This document shows, one piece after another, positions 25,801 to 36,132 of a stretch of DNA of 64,000 bases. This DNA comes from Astropecten irregularis (lineage: Eukaryota; Echinodermata; Asteroidea; Paxillosida; Astropectinidae): the NCBI GenBank assembly GCA_963971285.1, contig OZ020261.1, positions 806,001 to 870,000 of the forward strand. The letters are read 5' to 3'. Position 1 is the first letter of the stretch; every line of letters begins with the position of its first letter. The notes under the pieces were generated by a model, which did no database searches, was not told where the DNA came from, and saw nothing but the letters and a program-made list of their open reading frames with translations. A program made the translations under genes and the position numbers.

Positions 25801-28800
25801 CAAAACAATGTTAATGGTATGTTTCTACCATCACCATCTTTATACTCTGAAAGGTTTAGGTAACATAAAATTTTATGTTCTGTGAACATAAAAATTCTGG
25901 TTTGGTTTCCTACCAAAGTATAAGAACTACCTTTTCAGATACAATTATCTTGTTCAACACATGTGTACTTTTTTAATTTCTATTTTTAAGGCAGAGAAAA
26001 GTCACACCTATTTGAATTTTAATGAGAAAACTATTTTCTTTTGTCAAGTTGCTTTAACCAGCAACTCAACCACATTGCAAAATCAAATGTAAGTAAATTT
26101 ATCCAAAGGACATTGAGAATAAATTTAGTGAAATATCTAACAAAACTATAATGTTGAAAGATGCAGAAACCCAACTTAAAAAAAAACAAGGAAAAATCAA
26201 ACAAATTGTGGTAAAATATTTAGTTTTATATACCTTGACATCGTGGGCCATTTCTTGAGGGATTAGTGAGACTATGTACACATCTTCAGACATGTAGCGC
26301 TTTAAAAACTCTGAAAACTTCATTCGTCTTGGCCTCAGTTGTCTGTTTTCCTTTTTCACCTCTATGAGCATATCCAGGTCCCCATATCTAAGTTACAAGA
26401 TGCCAAAAGAAACATAAAAAGCATTTAAGAAACCAAACTCGTACAATGTTTGTATGTACTCAAATCATCCATGATCAACCAACGCTACAGCAACATGATT
26501 TTATGCCATTATATTCTTGCTAGTGAGCAGTAATTTGCAGAAGTTAAAAAAGGGAAAATAATTTACACACCAGCCTGGCAACCAATTTTAGACACTGTAT
26601 ATATTCACATTGCACAATCCATGTAGCAAAATTGTTCTCACTAGTATAAACTGCTTGCACAATCATGACATTCATTCGCCTGATATTTATTGGCAAAATG
26701 TCTTGTTTATTCTGTCACAAAAACATGCTCAACCATTTTCTTTTTTTAAAAACCATCCATGTAACCATTAGGGAATACATAGGCAAGCTCTGAACTTGAA
26801 TTTGGTAAACAAGCATCTATCGTCCGGTCATGAGTTTCCGATGGACATATGTTTTCGATGACGAAATTTGATTCCCATTTACCGCGAGACCGTGCGTGAT
26901 ACTTTGTGATCAGTATGCCTGAAGTGATGACTACACTCAGGGCTATCTCCAACATTCAGGATATTAAGAATAAAGTTTTCAGTTGTGACTGATACTCAAA
27001 AGTAAAAAACTATGTAATTTTGGGTATAGATTACTAATGCATTTTAAGGCTAATGTTCAAACGTTTATAAAAGACACAATCTGTGGTCAAATATTTCAAA
27101 CTAAACTGTCGTCTGCTCGAACAACTTTCATTCTTCCGATGTCAGACGGCAGGTCACGTGATCCCAGTGCGATCTGGGTTTTTATGGCATGCCAATGTAA
27201 CAAAAGTGTTAAAGTCTTTCTCAAATCGAAGTGCCATAATTTTATTTTTCTCTTTTTAATTTGAAACTTTGCTAAGCTGATGAACTTAAGCTATCCACGT
27301 TTAGGCCTCTCATAATGATGCCATATATTATAAAATGTTGTGATAATAATTTTACCTACCATGATCTGTACCAAATTCTCATTTTGTTGATTCAACCATT
27401 TATTTATAAAAAATAAGTTATCATTCACGATCTTTGAATCAAAACCGTTTCAGGACCTTTTATAAATAACTCCATCGAACCAGTTCGATCAAATCAAGTC
27501 AGGACAATATTTCATCAATTTTTGAGTGACTTGGCACGCCTTGCTACTCCGATGTCAACGAACTTTGCCGCACAACCAAGTTATCGAAAACTGGTGACGC
27601 TTTGTTTACATAGCGGAATCGATGTCGCTGTAAATGACGGACAATATTTCCAAAGAAAAGACTTCAACTTCGAGGATTTTTACAGAGTATAATCTGGAAG
27701 TGTCCAGTTCAAAGTTAGTGAAGTGATTTTCTGAAATTTTATTTCGTTTCTGTTTTATAGAAGTTTTCCCGTTATCCCATCGGAAACCGATGACTGCAGG
27801 CTATATATTTGTGGTTGATCAACCTTTGGGAAACAAATGGTGACAATTCTCGAGGTTTGACTTGACGTTTCAAACAGTGCGCTCCGTTCATCTTTAAGAG
27901 AATGCTGAACTTTTGGGAGTGCAAGGGATGATTTCACCAAAGTCATCGTAACTTATTACTCATAAGAGTTATTGTATGATGCATTGCAGCCCTACATAGG
28001 ATACGATAGTTATCCTTCGTGACTCTATCGTAGGGCTTCGTGAAATCGACCCCTGGGCTTTTCAAAGGTAGTATCATACTTTGGTAAGAAACCAAAACAG
28101 AAAGGTTCACAGATAGGATTTACGTGTAACTTACAGGGTATGAAGATGGTAGTGGTAGAAACATACCGTTAAAATTTTTCTGCCTCAAATGGTTTATTTA
28201 TTAAAGATCAAAAATAAAAGAGAAAAGACTGTGGCTGTTTTTCACTGTTTTAAAAGAGGGCACCATTTAGGACTGAACATTTTCACAGATGACTGTTACT
28301 GTATCTGTCTTGATATTTTTGCCCATGAATCTGAATTTCTTTGATAAACTGATAAAAACCAAAATATGATATTAACTTTAATTACTGAATTTGAGGTGGG
28401 CCCAGTAGAAAAGGCTGGATCCTATGCTGATTACACATATTACATACTATCTTACCGCACTACTCACTTTTCGTTTAAGTATTCATCATCCCACTTCTGC
28501 ATGGCTGGTGAGTCCGCGACAATTTGACGGAAGACAAGGGGTTTCTTTGTACTAACATGGTTCGTGTGGAACTCCATTGGATGAAGGTTGACATTCAACT
28601 CATGTACACGACCCTCTGGTTTCCTCTGATAGCCTGAACAAAAATGTAATGAATACAAGTAATAAACTACGTACTGCCAACTGCTCATCAGCCAAAATAA
28701 TAACCTGAAATTTGTAAAATGCTTGGAGTTACACATACAGGAGGGCTTGACGAATTTCGATCTTAGCAGGATCTGGATCACAACATATCAGGCCCTCCTA

Positions 28801-30244
28801 ACTCCAACCAAAAATTTAATGAACAGACTCAAATCCTACTCTATAGCAAGGCAGCAATGAATGCCTCCACCCCTATGGTGTACGTGGAGAAACCAGTCCC
28901 TCACACTGAAACAAGACTGATGGTCTCTTCACAGTATAAATATGACTGGAAGGGGTATCTAGTCCACAGCAAGGCAGCAATGAATGCCTCCACCCCTATG
29001 TGTGGAGAAACCAGTTCCTCGCACTGAAACAAGACTGATGGTCTCTTCACAGTATAAATATGACTGGAAGGGGTACCTAGTCCACAGCAAGGCAGCAATG
29101 AATGCCTCCACCCCTATGTGTGGAGAAACCAGTTCCTCGCACTGAAACAAGACTGATGGTCTCTTCACAGTATAAATAGGACTGGAAAGGTTACCTAGTC
29201 CACAGCAATTAGGCAGCAATGAACGCCTCCATCCCTATGGTGTGGATAAACCAGTCCCTCACACTGAAACAAGACTGATGGTCTCTTCACAGGATAAATA
29301 CGACTGGAAGGGGTACCTACTGTACACTATAGTCCACAACAAGGCAGCAACCCTCCACCCCTATGTTGTACGTGAAGAAACCAGTCCCTCGCACTGAAAC
29401 TAGACTGATGGTCTATTCACAGTATAAATAGGACTGGAAGGGGTACCTAGCTAGTCCACAGCAAGGCAGCAATGAATGCATCTACCCCTATGGTGTACAG
29501 AAACCAGTCCCTCACACTGAAACAAGACTGATGGTCTTTTCACAGTATAAATAGGACTAGATCAAGGGGGTACCTATAGTCCGGCAGCAAACCTCCACCC
29601 CTATGGTGTACAGTACATGGAGAAACCAGTCCCTTGCACTGAAACAAGACTCATGGTCTCTTCACAGTATAAATAGGAATGGAAGGGGTACCTAGTCCAC
29701 AGCAAGGCAGCAATGAATGCCTCCACCCCTATGATGTGGAGAAACCAGTCCCTCACACTGAAACAAGACTGATGGTCTCTTCACAGTATAAATAGGACTG
29801 GAAGGGGTACCTAGTCCACAGCAAGGCAGCAATGAATGCCTCCACCCCTATGGTGTGGAGAAACCAGTCCCTCACACTGAAACAAGACTGATGGTCTCTT
29901 CACAGTATAAATAGGACTGGAAGGGGTACCTAGTCCACAGCAAGGCAGCAATGATTGTCTCAATTTCGATGGTAAGGAGAAAAGCTCCTCAGTCATCCAT
30001 AAAAATGGATGATGCCGCTCAGTGAGAGGGTTAGTGGAAATGAGGGGAGTAGCTACTTACCAAATGGCCTCAGATGACCGACAGGAACAGTGGAACCAGC
30101 TCTTGCGGATGGCACCTTTGGTGGGAATTCAACTTCCCGTTGATCTTTGGGAAAAGGCACTTTCTGGACACAGACGACAACGTGCATCAATGACGATGAA
30201 ACCATCAGGAGAAGAAAGAAAATATCTTGCGCAGGGATATTCAT
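19894..30244 (-). CDS. Signal-peptide JmjC/cupin_8 oxygenase-like protein with C-terminal HDEL, eight exons, 439 aa
   Basis: Exons in transcript order: 30244-30061, 28633-28468, 26387-26234, 24042-23851, 23108-22976, 22388-22225, 21082-20906, 20043-19894. All introns are GT-AG, phases agree, and the total of 1320 nt is 440 codons. Residues 1-27 form a signal peptide (short N-region, then a hydrophobic run at 8-26). A cupin_8/JmjC domain spans about 90-310. The iron-binding triad is complete: H199 and D201 (motif HYD), and H280 in IPAGYLH. K215 in LLAGRKDF is a candidate 2-oxoglutarate contact. Near the C-terminus an EF-hand-like loop (D396-T-E-K-K-G401-F-L) has Q at position 12, so it is degenerate. 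The last four residues are HDEL, the classic ER retrieval signal. The expected role is Fe(II)/2-oxoglutarate-dependent hydroxylation of an ER-lumen substrate. The substrate is unknown and orthology to human JMJD8 is not claimed. Confidence 0.88.
21096..21262. mobile_element. MITE family B, left part, in JmjC intron 6
   Basis: TTAAAGGTACAATACATGATTGGTAA starts the segment, which runs inverted relative to the family's right end and stops near AAAACATAAAGAA. A shorter relic is at about 20070-20131. Both are non-coding. Confidence 0.6.
21472..21780. mobile_element. MITE family C copy in JmjC intron 6
   Basis: It shares GTCATGGAT..TACGGCCTA, TTTTGTGCTTATGG, GTGATTATTTTCTGCTAA and AAACTCTCCCGTGAAAT, in order, with the other two copies, and ends TTCCATGAAAATAGGCCC. 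The internal frame is not coding. Confidence 0.7.
21835..22050 (-). mobile_element. tRNA-derived SINE, minus strand
   Basis: Read on the minus strand, a tRNA-like head with GTGGCCTAGTG (A-box region) and GGGTTCGAATCC (B box, near 21975-21990) is followed by CCTTGGGCAAGATGCTTTG and a CCCAGGAGTAAATGGGTA block. That order is typical of tRNA-derived SINEs in fish and marine invertebrates. A second tail fragment (TGTCTTACTCAAGGACACAA) lies near 22175-22200. Confidence 0.7.
24078..24610 (+). repeat. Minisatellite of about 60-70 bp in JmjC intron 3
   Basis: About eight imperfect copies carry AATGGCATGGGTTCACATCCC, CCGCTGCCACCATGC and AAGGAAGGAGGATTTAGTCAA. The array begins about 35 bp upstream (in transcript sense) of the exon that carries the HYD iron motif, within the splice-acceptor neighbourhood. 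Confidence 0.85.
24761..25055. mobile_element. Palindromic MITE-like element in JmjC intron 3
   Basis: Two arms (24761-24893 and 24908-25055) are inverted copies. Matching pairs include ATACACTGATCCGACGG with CCGTCGGATCAGTGTAT, and AATTTACACTC with its diverged inverse. The loop is about 15 bp. Terminal duplication was not resolved. Confidence 0.7.
25690..25940. mobile_element. MITE family A copy, diverged, in JmjC intron 3
   Basis: It carries TTTATGAGCAAAAATATGAC, ACAGCATTTCAG, GTTTCTACCATCACCATCTT and ACCAAAGTATAAGAACTACC in the family order. Confidence 0.6.
27950..28379. mobile_element. MITE family A copy (28065-28379) next to a GGGTCGATTTCA-type hairpin relic
   Basis: AAGGTAGTATCATACTTTGGT starts the family A copy, which ends AATATGATATTAACTTTAA. 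Immediately upstream (27950-28055) is a sequence with inverted CTACGATAG/CTATCGTAG blocks, ending TTCGTGAAATCGACCCCTGG. It resembles the right end of the elements at 59817-60106. Confidence 0.6.
28845..29965 (-). repeat. Minisatellite of about 117 bp, roughly ten copies, in JmjC intron 1
   Basis: AAGGCAGCAA recurs near 28849, 28973, 29087, 29210, 29343, 29464, 29583, 29704, 29823 and 29940. Each unit also has CCTCCACCCCTATG, ACACTGAAACAAGACTGATGG and CACAGTATAAATA. The array ends about 100 bp from the signal-peptide exon. The open frames on the minus strand here are repeat-derived. Confidence 0.9.
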
Positions 30245-30389
30245 TGTTACTCTGACATGTCTGAAATACAATCATACATTTACTTTTTTAAATGAATGAT
30301 GAATACTGATGGATAAAAAAGTGTCAAACTAAATAAAAGAAATTGTATAAAATTGTTTTTCTCAGGTTGCAGCTTTGCTAATGATGCAC

Positions 30390-30712
30390 GTATCTTATCA
30401 TACTTTGGTTTTTGTTGAAGAAATACAGATTCATAGGCAAAAATGTCGAGGAAGATACAGTAACAGTCATCTGTGAACATTTCAGTCCCATAACTGCCCA
30501 CTTTCTGAGGAAATAGTGAAAAGCGAGCACAGTAGTTTAATTTTTTTCTCTTCTGGTCATCGGTGTTCCTTTTTTCTGGATAAATTTCAGGCAAAAGAAT
30601 TTTTCAGTACGTTTAAACCGCTACCATTTTTAAGTTAGGGCTATAGTATAGGTAAATCTGTGATGATTTCTGTTTCGGTATACTACCAAAAAAGTATGAT
30701 ATTAGTACTTTT
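30390..30712. mobile_element. MITE family A copy upstream of the JmjC gene
   Basis: TTATCATACTTTGGTTTTTG begins the copy and AAGTATGATATTAGTACTTT ends it. Internal blocks (CATCTGTGAACATTTCAG, ACTGCCCACTTTCTGAGGAA) follow the family order. It starts about 150 bp upstream of the JmjC start codon and so may overlap its promoter or 5' leader. Confidence 0.65.
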
Positions 30713-30803
30713 AACTGATGAATAGCATGTGAGTGGTTTCATGGCTTCTGACTGCCAAATGTACAATTTACTATTAACAGATTAAGGACACCAATAACAA
30801 AAA

Positions 30804-30880
30804 GGGCTGGATCTGTTCAGTTGGTAAGTGCGCTGGTATACGGTGTTCCGGTGGTCGCTGGTTCAAATCCTACTCCAGTC
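30804..30880 (+). repeat. tRNA-like SINE head or tRNA pseudogene
   Basis: A 77-base sequence has an A-box-like CTGTTCAGTTGGTAAG and a B-box GGTTCAAATCC, with GGCTGGA and TCCAGTC acceptor-like ends. Anticodon-arm pairing is poor and no clear anticodon is seen, so it is not called as a functional tRNA. The minus-strand copies at 40507-40755 are close relatives. Confidence 0.7.
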
Positions 30881-31826
30881 AATTATTCTCCGTTCACATT
30901 TCAATGAAATTGTATCAAATTAACTTATTAACCATATTATTTTGATGATTTGAGGAATTGAGCCATGTTAAGGTTGAGTACAGGATTGGAGTGGAAATTG
31001 GGATTAGATTTCACAAATTTGAGCTCTTAAAAATTTCCTTCACTGCATAAAAAATTGAAATACTTACACAGCAAATGATGCGAACAACAGCTGAAAATTC
31101 CACCAACTGGTTCAAATTCAGCAGCATGCAATACCATGCACTGACTCACTCAGTGACTGTGTGCAGTAACGTTAGTTACTTATTTATGGTGCAGCAACTT
31201 GTAAATGGTACTGCTGGTAGGTTAATTAGCCTACACTCCCCTACAGACTGTTCTCGAACAAAATTCACCTAACTCAAAATTTTAATTATAATTCGTTTTC
31301 CATTTCATAAAATCAATGCATCTGCCTATTCACCACTGCGAGAGATACACGTGTACAAACTGATTGCACGTATGTACACGTTTTACATCAACAATCACTG
31401 CAAAAACACCTGTTGCCAAAATATTAAACAAAAGTTGATTCAGTGCAGTGTTTACATCGTGTCATTACATGTGGTTTGAATACAGACTAAACCCAGACGC
31501 CTGTCAGGTTAAAGAAAGGAGTAATTTGGAGGACGGTAAAGGTACCTGACTAGTACAAAAAGGGGCGTGGCACTTGCTCATGCTACTGACGCTGGGTTCT
31601 GGCTTATGCTTCGATTCCGTCATTCGAAAGATGAAAAAGAAAAACAGGTTTAGCTTTTTCGCTGAGTTTACCCTCCGTTTCCTTGTTAGAAAATGACTTT
31701 CTACTGTAGGTACAGAAAGTAGAATTTCCCCCAGTTCCTCAGGACAACGATGGGACTAGAGGCTAGTCTAATTTTGAGTAGCACCGGTAAATAGCGCCCT
31801 CTTGCAAATTGTGCGCGGCTTTCAAG
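30881..31826. other. Intergenic, no gene seen
   Basis: Unique AT-rich sequence between divergently oriented JmjC and SLC46-like genes. Nothing with coding, RNA or repeat structure was recognised. Confidence 0.5.
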
Positions 31827-32071
31827 GGCCCTTTTCCAAACCTCGGCTCCGGCTCAGGCTCCGGCTTCGGCGCTGTCATCCATATACTGAAAATATAGGT
31901 TGTGGCATTTCATTGAAGCTGAATCTCTGTTTTCTTGTTCAAAATAGAGTATCTACTTCCGAACCGCAGCCCAAAACCTCTATTTTGATACCGGTCATTT
32001 AAAAAATAATGGACTCACGAAATGGAGCCTGAGCCGGAGCCTAAGCCGTAGCCGAGGTTTGGAAAAGGGCC
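31827..32071. mobile_element. MITE with GGCCCTTTTCCAAACC termini
   Basis: Inverted termini of about 45 bp begin GGCCCTTTTCCAAACCTCGG and continue into GGCTCCGGCTCAGG-type subrepeats on both sides, around a 140-bp centre. AAG flanks both ends, which may be a 3-bp target duplication. It is non-coding. Confidence 0.75.
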
Positions 32072-32516
32072 AAGGCTGACATTGAATAATTTTTGTTCAG
32101 ACAATTATTTCATTTGTTGTGTTTTGTTTAGATCTTAAACGGGGTTCCACTTTCCGGAGCACAAACTCTTCGCCATAATCGGAACTTGAGGTGAGTGTGG
32201 ACATGGAGAAAAAAAATCACATTATTTTTCCAAGGCCAGGGTGAAGAAATCCGAAGAAATCTACTGACGACCATAATTTTTTTTGTCAATGTTTGTGTGC
32301 ATATATGTGTGCAGTGTGCACAAATAGCGCTCCGCACTTACGCTAAAAATAGCACCGGATCTCAGAAAAACATTGCAACCATGCACGTGCGTGGGTGTGC
32401 GCGTCCATGTACACTACGCGTGTGAGACAATGTTTGTCTGACAGCCGGGGATTTTGTGACGACATTAGTGCGGAGCGCTATTGCGCAGTTCCAATGACAA
32501 CTCTGTCAGCTGTCTC

Positions 32517-33399
32517 GGGTTGTTCTAAAACCCCCTCGACCCCCTCGACCCACGACCCCCTCGACCCACGCTTACCACTGCTACAGTACCATTTTGCAAT
32601 GCCATGCATATCTCATGGCCGACCGGAGCCTGAATAAGATTATATATCCCAACTTGAACCTACGTTACCGCCCGACTTCGATTACGGCCAACTCAATTAA
32701 TAGCGTGAATTCAGCGTTCGATCGGTACCGGTTTCAATATACGGTTCAAGTCTGGAAAGTATAGTTCCTTGCGATTTCGCGACGTGCCTAGTTGGAAAGA
32801 GGAGAATAGAAGCTTTCTTTCAGTGACGCCCAGATGAACCAAATCGGACGATGTTTCGAGCGCTGATGATGTGCTGTAAAAAAAAACCCAAAAAAACTCC
32901 AATTTTTCGGCGCAAGGTACATACTTCAACCAATATGTCCATGTGCTTCAACTTACGATATCTTAAAAAGTGAACATTGGATCCTTTTCAAATTTGTTGA
33001 TATCAAAGAAAATATACTTCTAAGTTTATTTCGAGAAACAAAAATACATTATAATGCATTTTTAGCAATGAAAATAATTCTTGAAAACAACTCATCGTGC
33101 CGCGCCTCTCCATTTTTCTCATGTTTACACAGTGCAAGCGCAGCTTCGTCCTCTGTTTCCTTCCTCTATGCTCTATGGTCCTCCTTACCGTGAGAGTGAT
33201 ACATTGAAGTCGAGTCTTCGGCGGGGAGATCGCGTCGCCGCCGCTTGGGATCGCACGCTCGATCATCCGCATTCTAAATTGGGGACTTATTATTACTCGG
33301 CCATAAAGCGGTGTTCCAATGAATACGGATTTGGGACACGTTTCGATTATGGGGTGGACGTCGAGGGGTCGTGGGTCGAGGGGGTTTTAGAACAACCCC
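32517..33399. mobile_element. Inverted-repeat element with CCCTCGACC subrepeats
   Basis: The left end reads GGGTTGTTCTAAAACCCCCT followed by CGACCCACGACC. The right end is its inverse (33365-33399). The left arm has an extra tandem CCCCCTCGA unit. The 800-bp centre shows no transposase. A separate short inverted pair (TAGCGCTCCGCACT) flanks it on the left, at about 32322 and 32465-32482. Confidence 0.6.
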
Positions 33400-33612
33400 T
33401 CTGTCTCTGCTACTTTGCTAGTGCTACTTACTGCTACTGCTAAGTGCTATAATGCTGGTGCAAAAGTAGGCCTACTCAGTATCATTGACAGGTCAAACCC
33501 CCCGCCCCCTTACCGCCACCCCCCCCCCCCCCCCCCCCCCCACTCTCCTAGGCCTAGAACTCACTTTTTAGATAATGCTATCCCAGTGAGTAGTGTTATA
33601 ACTTATAATATA

Positions 33613-34665
33613 GGTTTTCCCGGTCATTTTCGGCAAATGAGCGGCCAATTTCATTTTCACGCATTCGTGTTGACGTGATTTTGACATCTCGGTTGAAACC
33701 GTCACTCGATTTCACTTTGATGCATCCGTATTTATATAGCATTGCTTTCAATTAAATTCATCTGTCGTTCAGATTAGCCATGCAAAATCGGCATTCAATT
33801 TAGCAGAGTAACCGCAAACAACGATTTATACCAGATTGTAACTTACGTTTTCGTTTTGAGACAACCAATTTCGCAAAATGAGCAAACAAATGCAAACCCC
33901 TTTATTGCAGTGTATTGCAATGGTGTCGCATCTCATCATCCATTATGAAATGAATAGCCCCTCCTCCGACCAACCTCTCTCTTCGTCCGGATCTCAAATA
34001 CGTTGCAAACAAATGCAAACCCTTTCACACCTGTTTATTTCTTTGTATCTTGTGTCATTTTCCCTTTCCATGAATTTCTATATTTCTTTAATTTGTTATT
34101 TGTTTATTTTCAAGAGAAGATTGGTGCCATGGATGTGTATTGAAAATCATGGTGTTGATGTTCAAATTGACTGCAAGCTCAATGTAATCTAAATCATTCG
34201 AATGCATCAATCAACCGTCAACATTAGATATTCTCTCGTACAGCGACCGAAAGCTGCCATTATTTTCGAGGATTTTTCAATTACAAACAATTGTCGTCAG
34301 GGGACATCACATAAGTGGTTTCCATACAAGAAGTGAACCATTCTATACCCTTTTTATTCTTGCGGTACATTAATAATTTCAGACAGAACGCTAAATTTGC
34401 TGGACAATTCACAGAAATGCCTGCCCCAAAACGAATTCGAATGACTAAGCGCACGCTGCCAAAAGCCGTTGCGAATTTGAATGCTGTTCGAATGGAATTT
34501 TTAATTGAAAGGCGATTCTATTTAATCGCCTGACCCTTGTGAACATTTGCTTGCACATAAAATGAAATCGAATGACTATTTTGAGGTGCCTTGCAGTTTC
34601 ACGCGAAATGGAATGACGCAGCGTTTAAATTGTCCGCTCATTTGCCGAAAATGACCGGGAAAACC
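33613..34665. mobile_element. 1053-bp non-autonomous DNA element, TA-type target
   Basis: The two ends are exact inverted repeats over 32 bp, beginning GGTTTTCCCGGTCATTTTCG, and then diverge. Both flanks read TATA, consistent with a TA or TATA target duplication. The interior has only short frames with no transposase domain. A poly-C run (about 33517-33541) lies just outside on the left. Confidence 0.8.
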
Positions 34666-34672
34666 TATATAA

Positions 34673-35180
34673 GGTTGCACCCAAGTAAATAAACTCCCAT
34701 AGACAACAGTGATCATGGTGATAAATCCTCAAACTTCAAAAATCATTTAAAAATATACAGAACTCTCCCTCACAGCTGTTCAAGTTGCACAGAAAAATGA
34801 TGATGAACATGTAACCTTTCATTTTCTTTTCATTTTATGGTAGGGTGACCATTGAATTTTTGAGTTATACTCATTCTCAGCTGACCACCCCTAAAACAAG
34901 GTATGGATCCCTCCAGTCAAAGAAGCCATTTTCAAAAAAACATCCCTCTGCAAAGCGGCAGAAATAGACCCACTTTCTCACCCAATTGCATCCAAAATGG
35001 TCACAAATGGAAGCCCAGAGTCCAGGCAGGACATGCAGGAGGTCCAGTGCCATATTTCTTCAATCCTTCATTTTCATTGCTCTCACAACTCTCTTATTTA
35101 AAATATATTGAGTGCTTAACTTTTATTAATGAGCTCGGCGGACGGATTTTGGCACTACATGTATTTACTTGGGTGCACCC
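34673..35180. mobile_element. Single-copy relative of the MITE found in the 1509-bp array
   Basis: The first 30 bases match the array MITE at 25 positions, including GTAAATAAA and CTCCCATAG. The end carries TTAATGAGCTC.GCGGAC.GATTT and a TATTTAC..GGTGCACCC terminus. Internal blocks (TTTCATTTTCTTTTC, ACCCCTAAAA, CATCCAAA, CCAGAGTCCA) occur in the same order. It sits only 7 bp from the right end of the previous element. Confidence 0.85.
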
Positions 35181-35838
35181 ATAATAGGCTACAGCTGGGT
35201 GGATGCAGGCTCAAATTTAGGAATTTCGGGCACATAGCCACTTTGGCCTTACGTTAGTAGGCCTAGGCCTACTAGTTTTACTAACGTTAGTAGGCCTACA
35301 TGGCCTAACAGTTAGTACATGGAGGTAGAAATTAGCTATTTCTACCTCCATGCTTAGTACTAATGTAGTTTTGGTCAAAATGTGGCTTGATTGAAAACAA
35401 GCACACATTGTACAATGCATTGGTCTATTGGAGTGTGCTTACATTGTGCTTTAAACAATACATGTAAGTGATGTATTGCTGACCGACAGAATACAGATTT
35501 AGACATATAAAACTGCAGGCGTGTAATTCGGGTTGGGAAAGAATTCCACTGATGGCCATCACTAACATTAGAAGTGCACAAACCTATGTGACCGACAGAG
35601 GGCGTTATGAGTAAAATGGCTACCACTGCTGTGCATTCGAAGTGTATCATTGTAGGCCAAAAAACACTGAAAATGTCACTTTTCAGATATATGCTACCCA
35701 TGGTGTACACACCTGAGATTCAGGTTCATCATGACTTGCATCCAATAAGTTATCTCTTAGTCTTGGAGGAAATAACCCTGTTTCCGTAATGGTCATCAGT
35801 GGAATTATTTCCTCGGGTTGCACTATAATTGCTGTATA
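35181..35838. other. Intergenic with short palindromes, no gene seen
   Basis: It contains a TAGGCCTAGGCCTA palindrome region with ACGTTAGTAGGCCTA repeated (35250-35300) and a 36-bp perfect hairpin of CATGGAGGTAGAAAT (35318-35353). No coding sequence was recognised. Confidence 0.55.
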
Positions 35839-35966
35839 GGGCCTGTTTGTTTAATGCACAGGATCACAAAAATTGCGGATCCAAATCCCATTTTAGCGTA
35901 CCCTGCATAGGAGGTGAATGGGGATATCCCTAAATATCGGATCCTTTGCGTTAAACAAACAGGCCC
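35839..35966. mobile_element. 128-bp MITE, GGGCCTGTTTGTTTAA termini
   Basis: Perfect 16-bp inverted ends are followed by further imperfect pairing (TGCA.AGGATC against CGCAAAGGATCC), so the whole element can fold. It lies about 170 bp upstream of the transporter start codon. Confidence 0.75.
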
Positions 35967-36132
35967 TTAGTATTGTGTTGCAATGTACATGTACAGTGTA
36001 TGTTCATAATTAAATTGCTTCCTGTTTTTCACATGCCTTTCAGAGGAGTGTTAACTGTGCCGAGACAAGGAGCTGCGTACCCACAAGACACGAGATACAA
36101 TTTCCATCTGAAGACCTCCATATTCATTTATA

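Noticed and set aside
26746..26955. 69-codon minus-strand frame with an ATG and a hydrophobic start, in JmjC intron 2
   Set aside because: It could be an alternative first exon, but its possible donors do not give the phase needed for the next exon, and no homology was recognised.
30245..30271. Upstream extension of the JmjC start
   Set aside because: The open frame reaches 30271 only if a TTG codon is used. The first ATG is at 30244 and gives a normal signal peptide.
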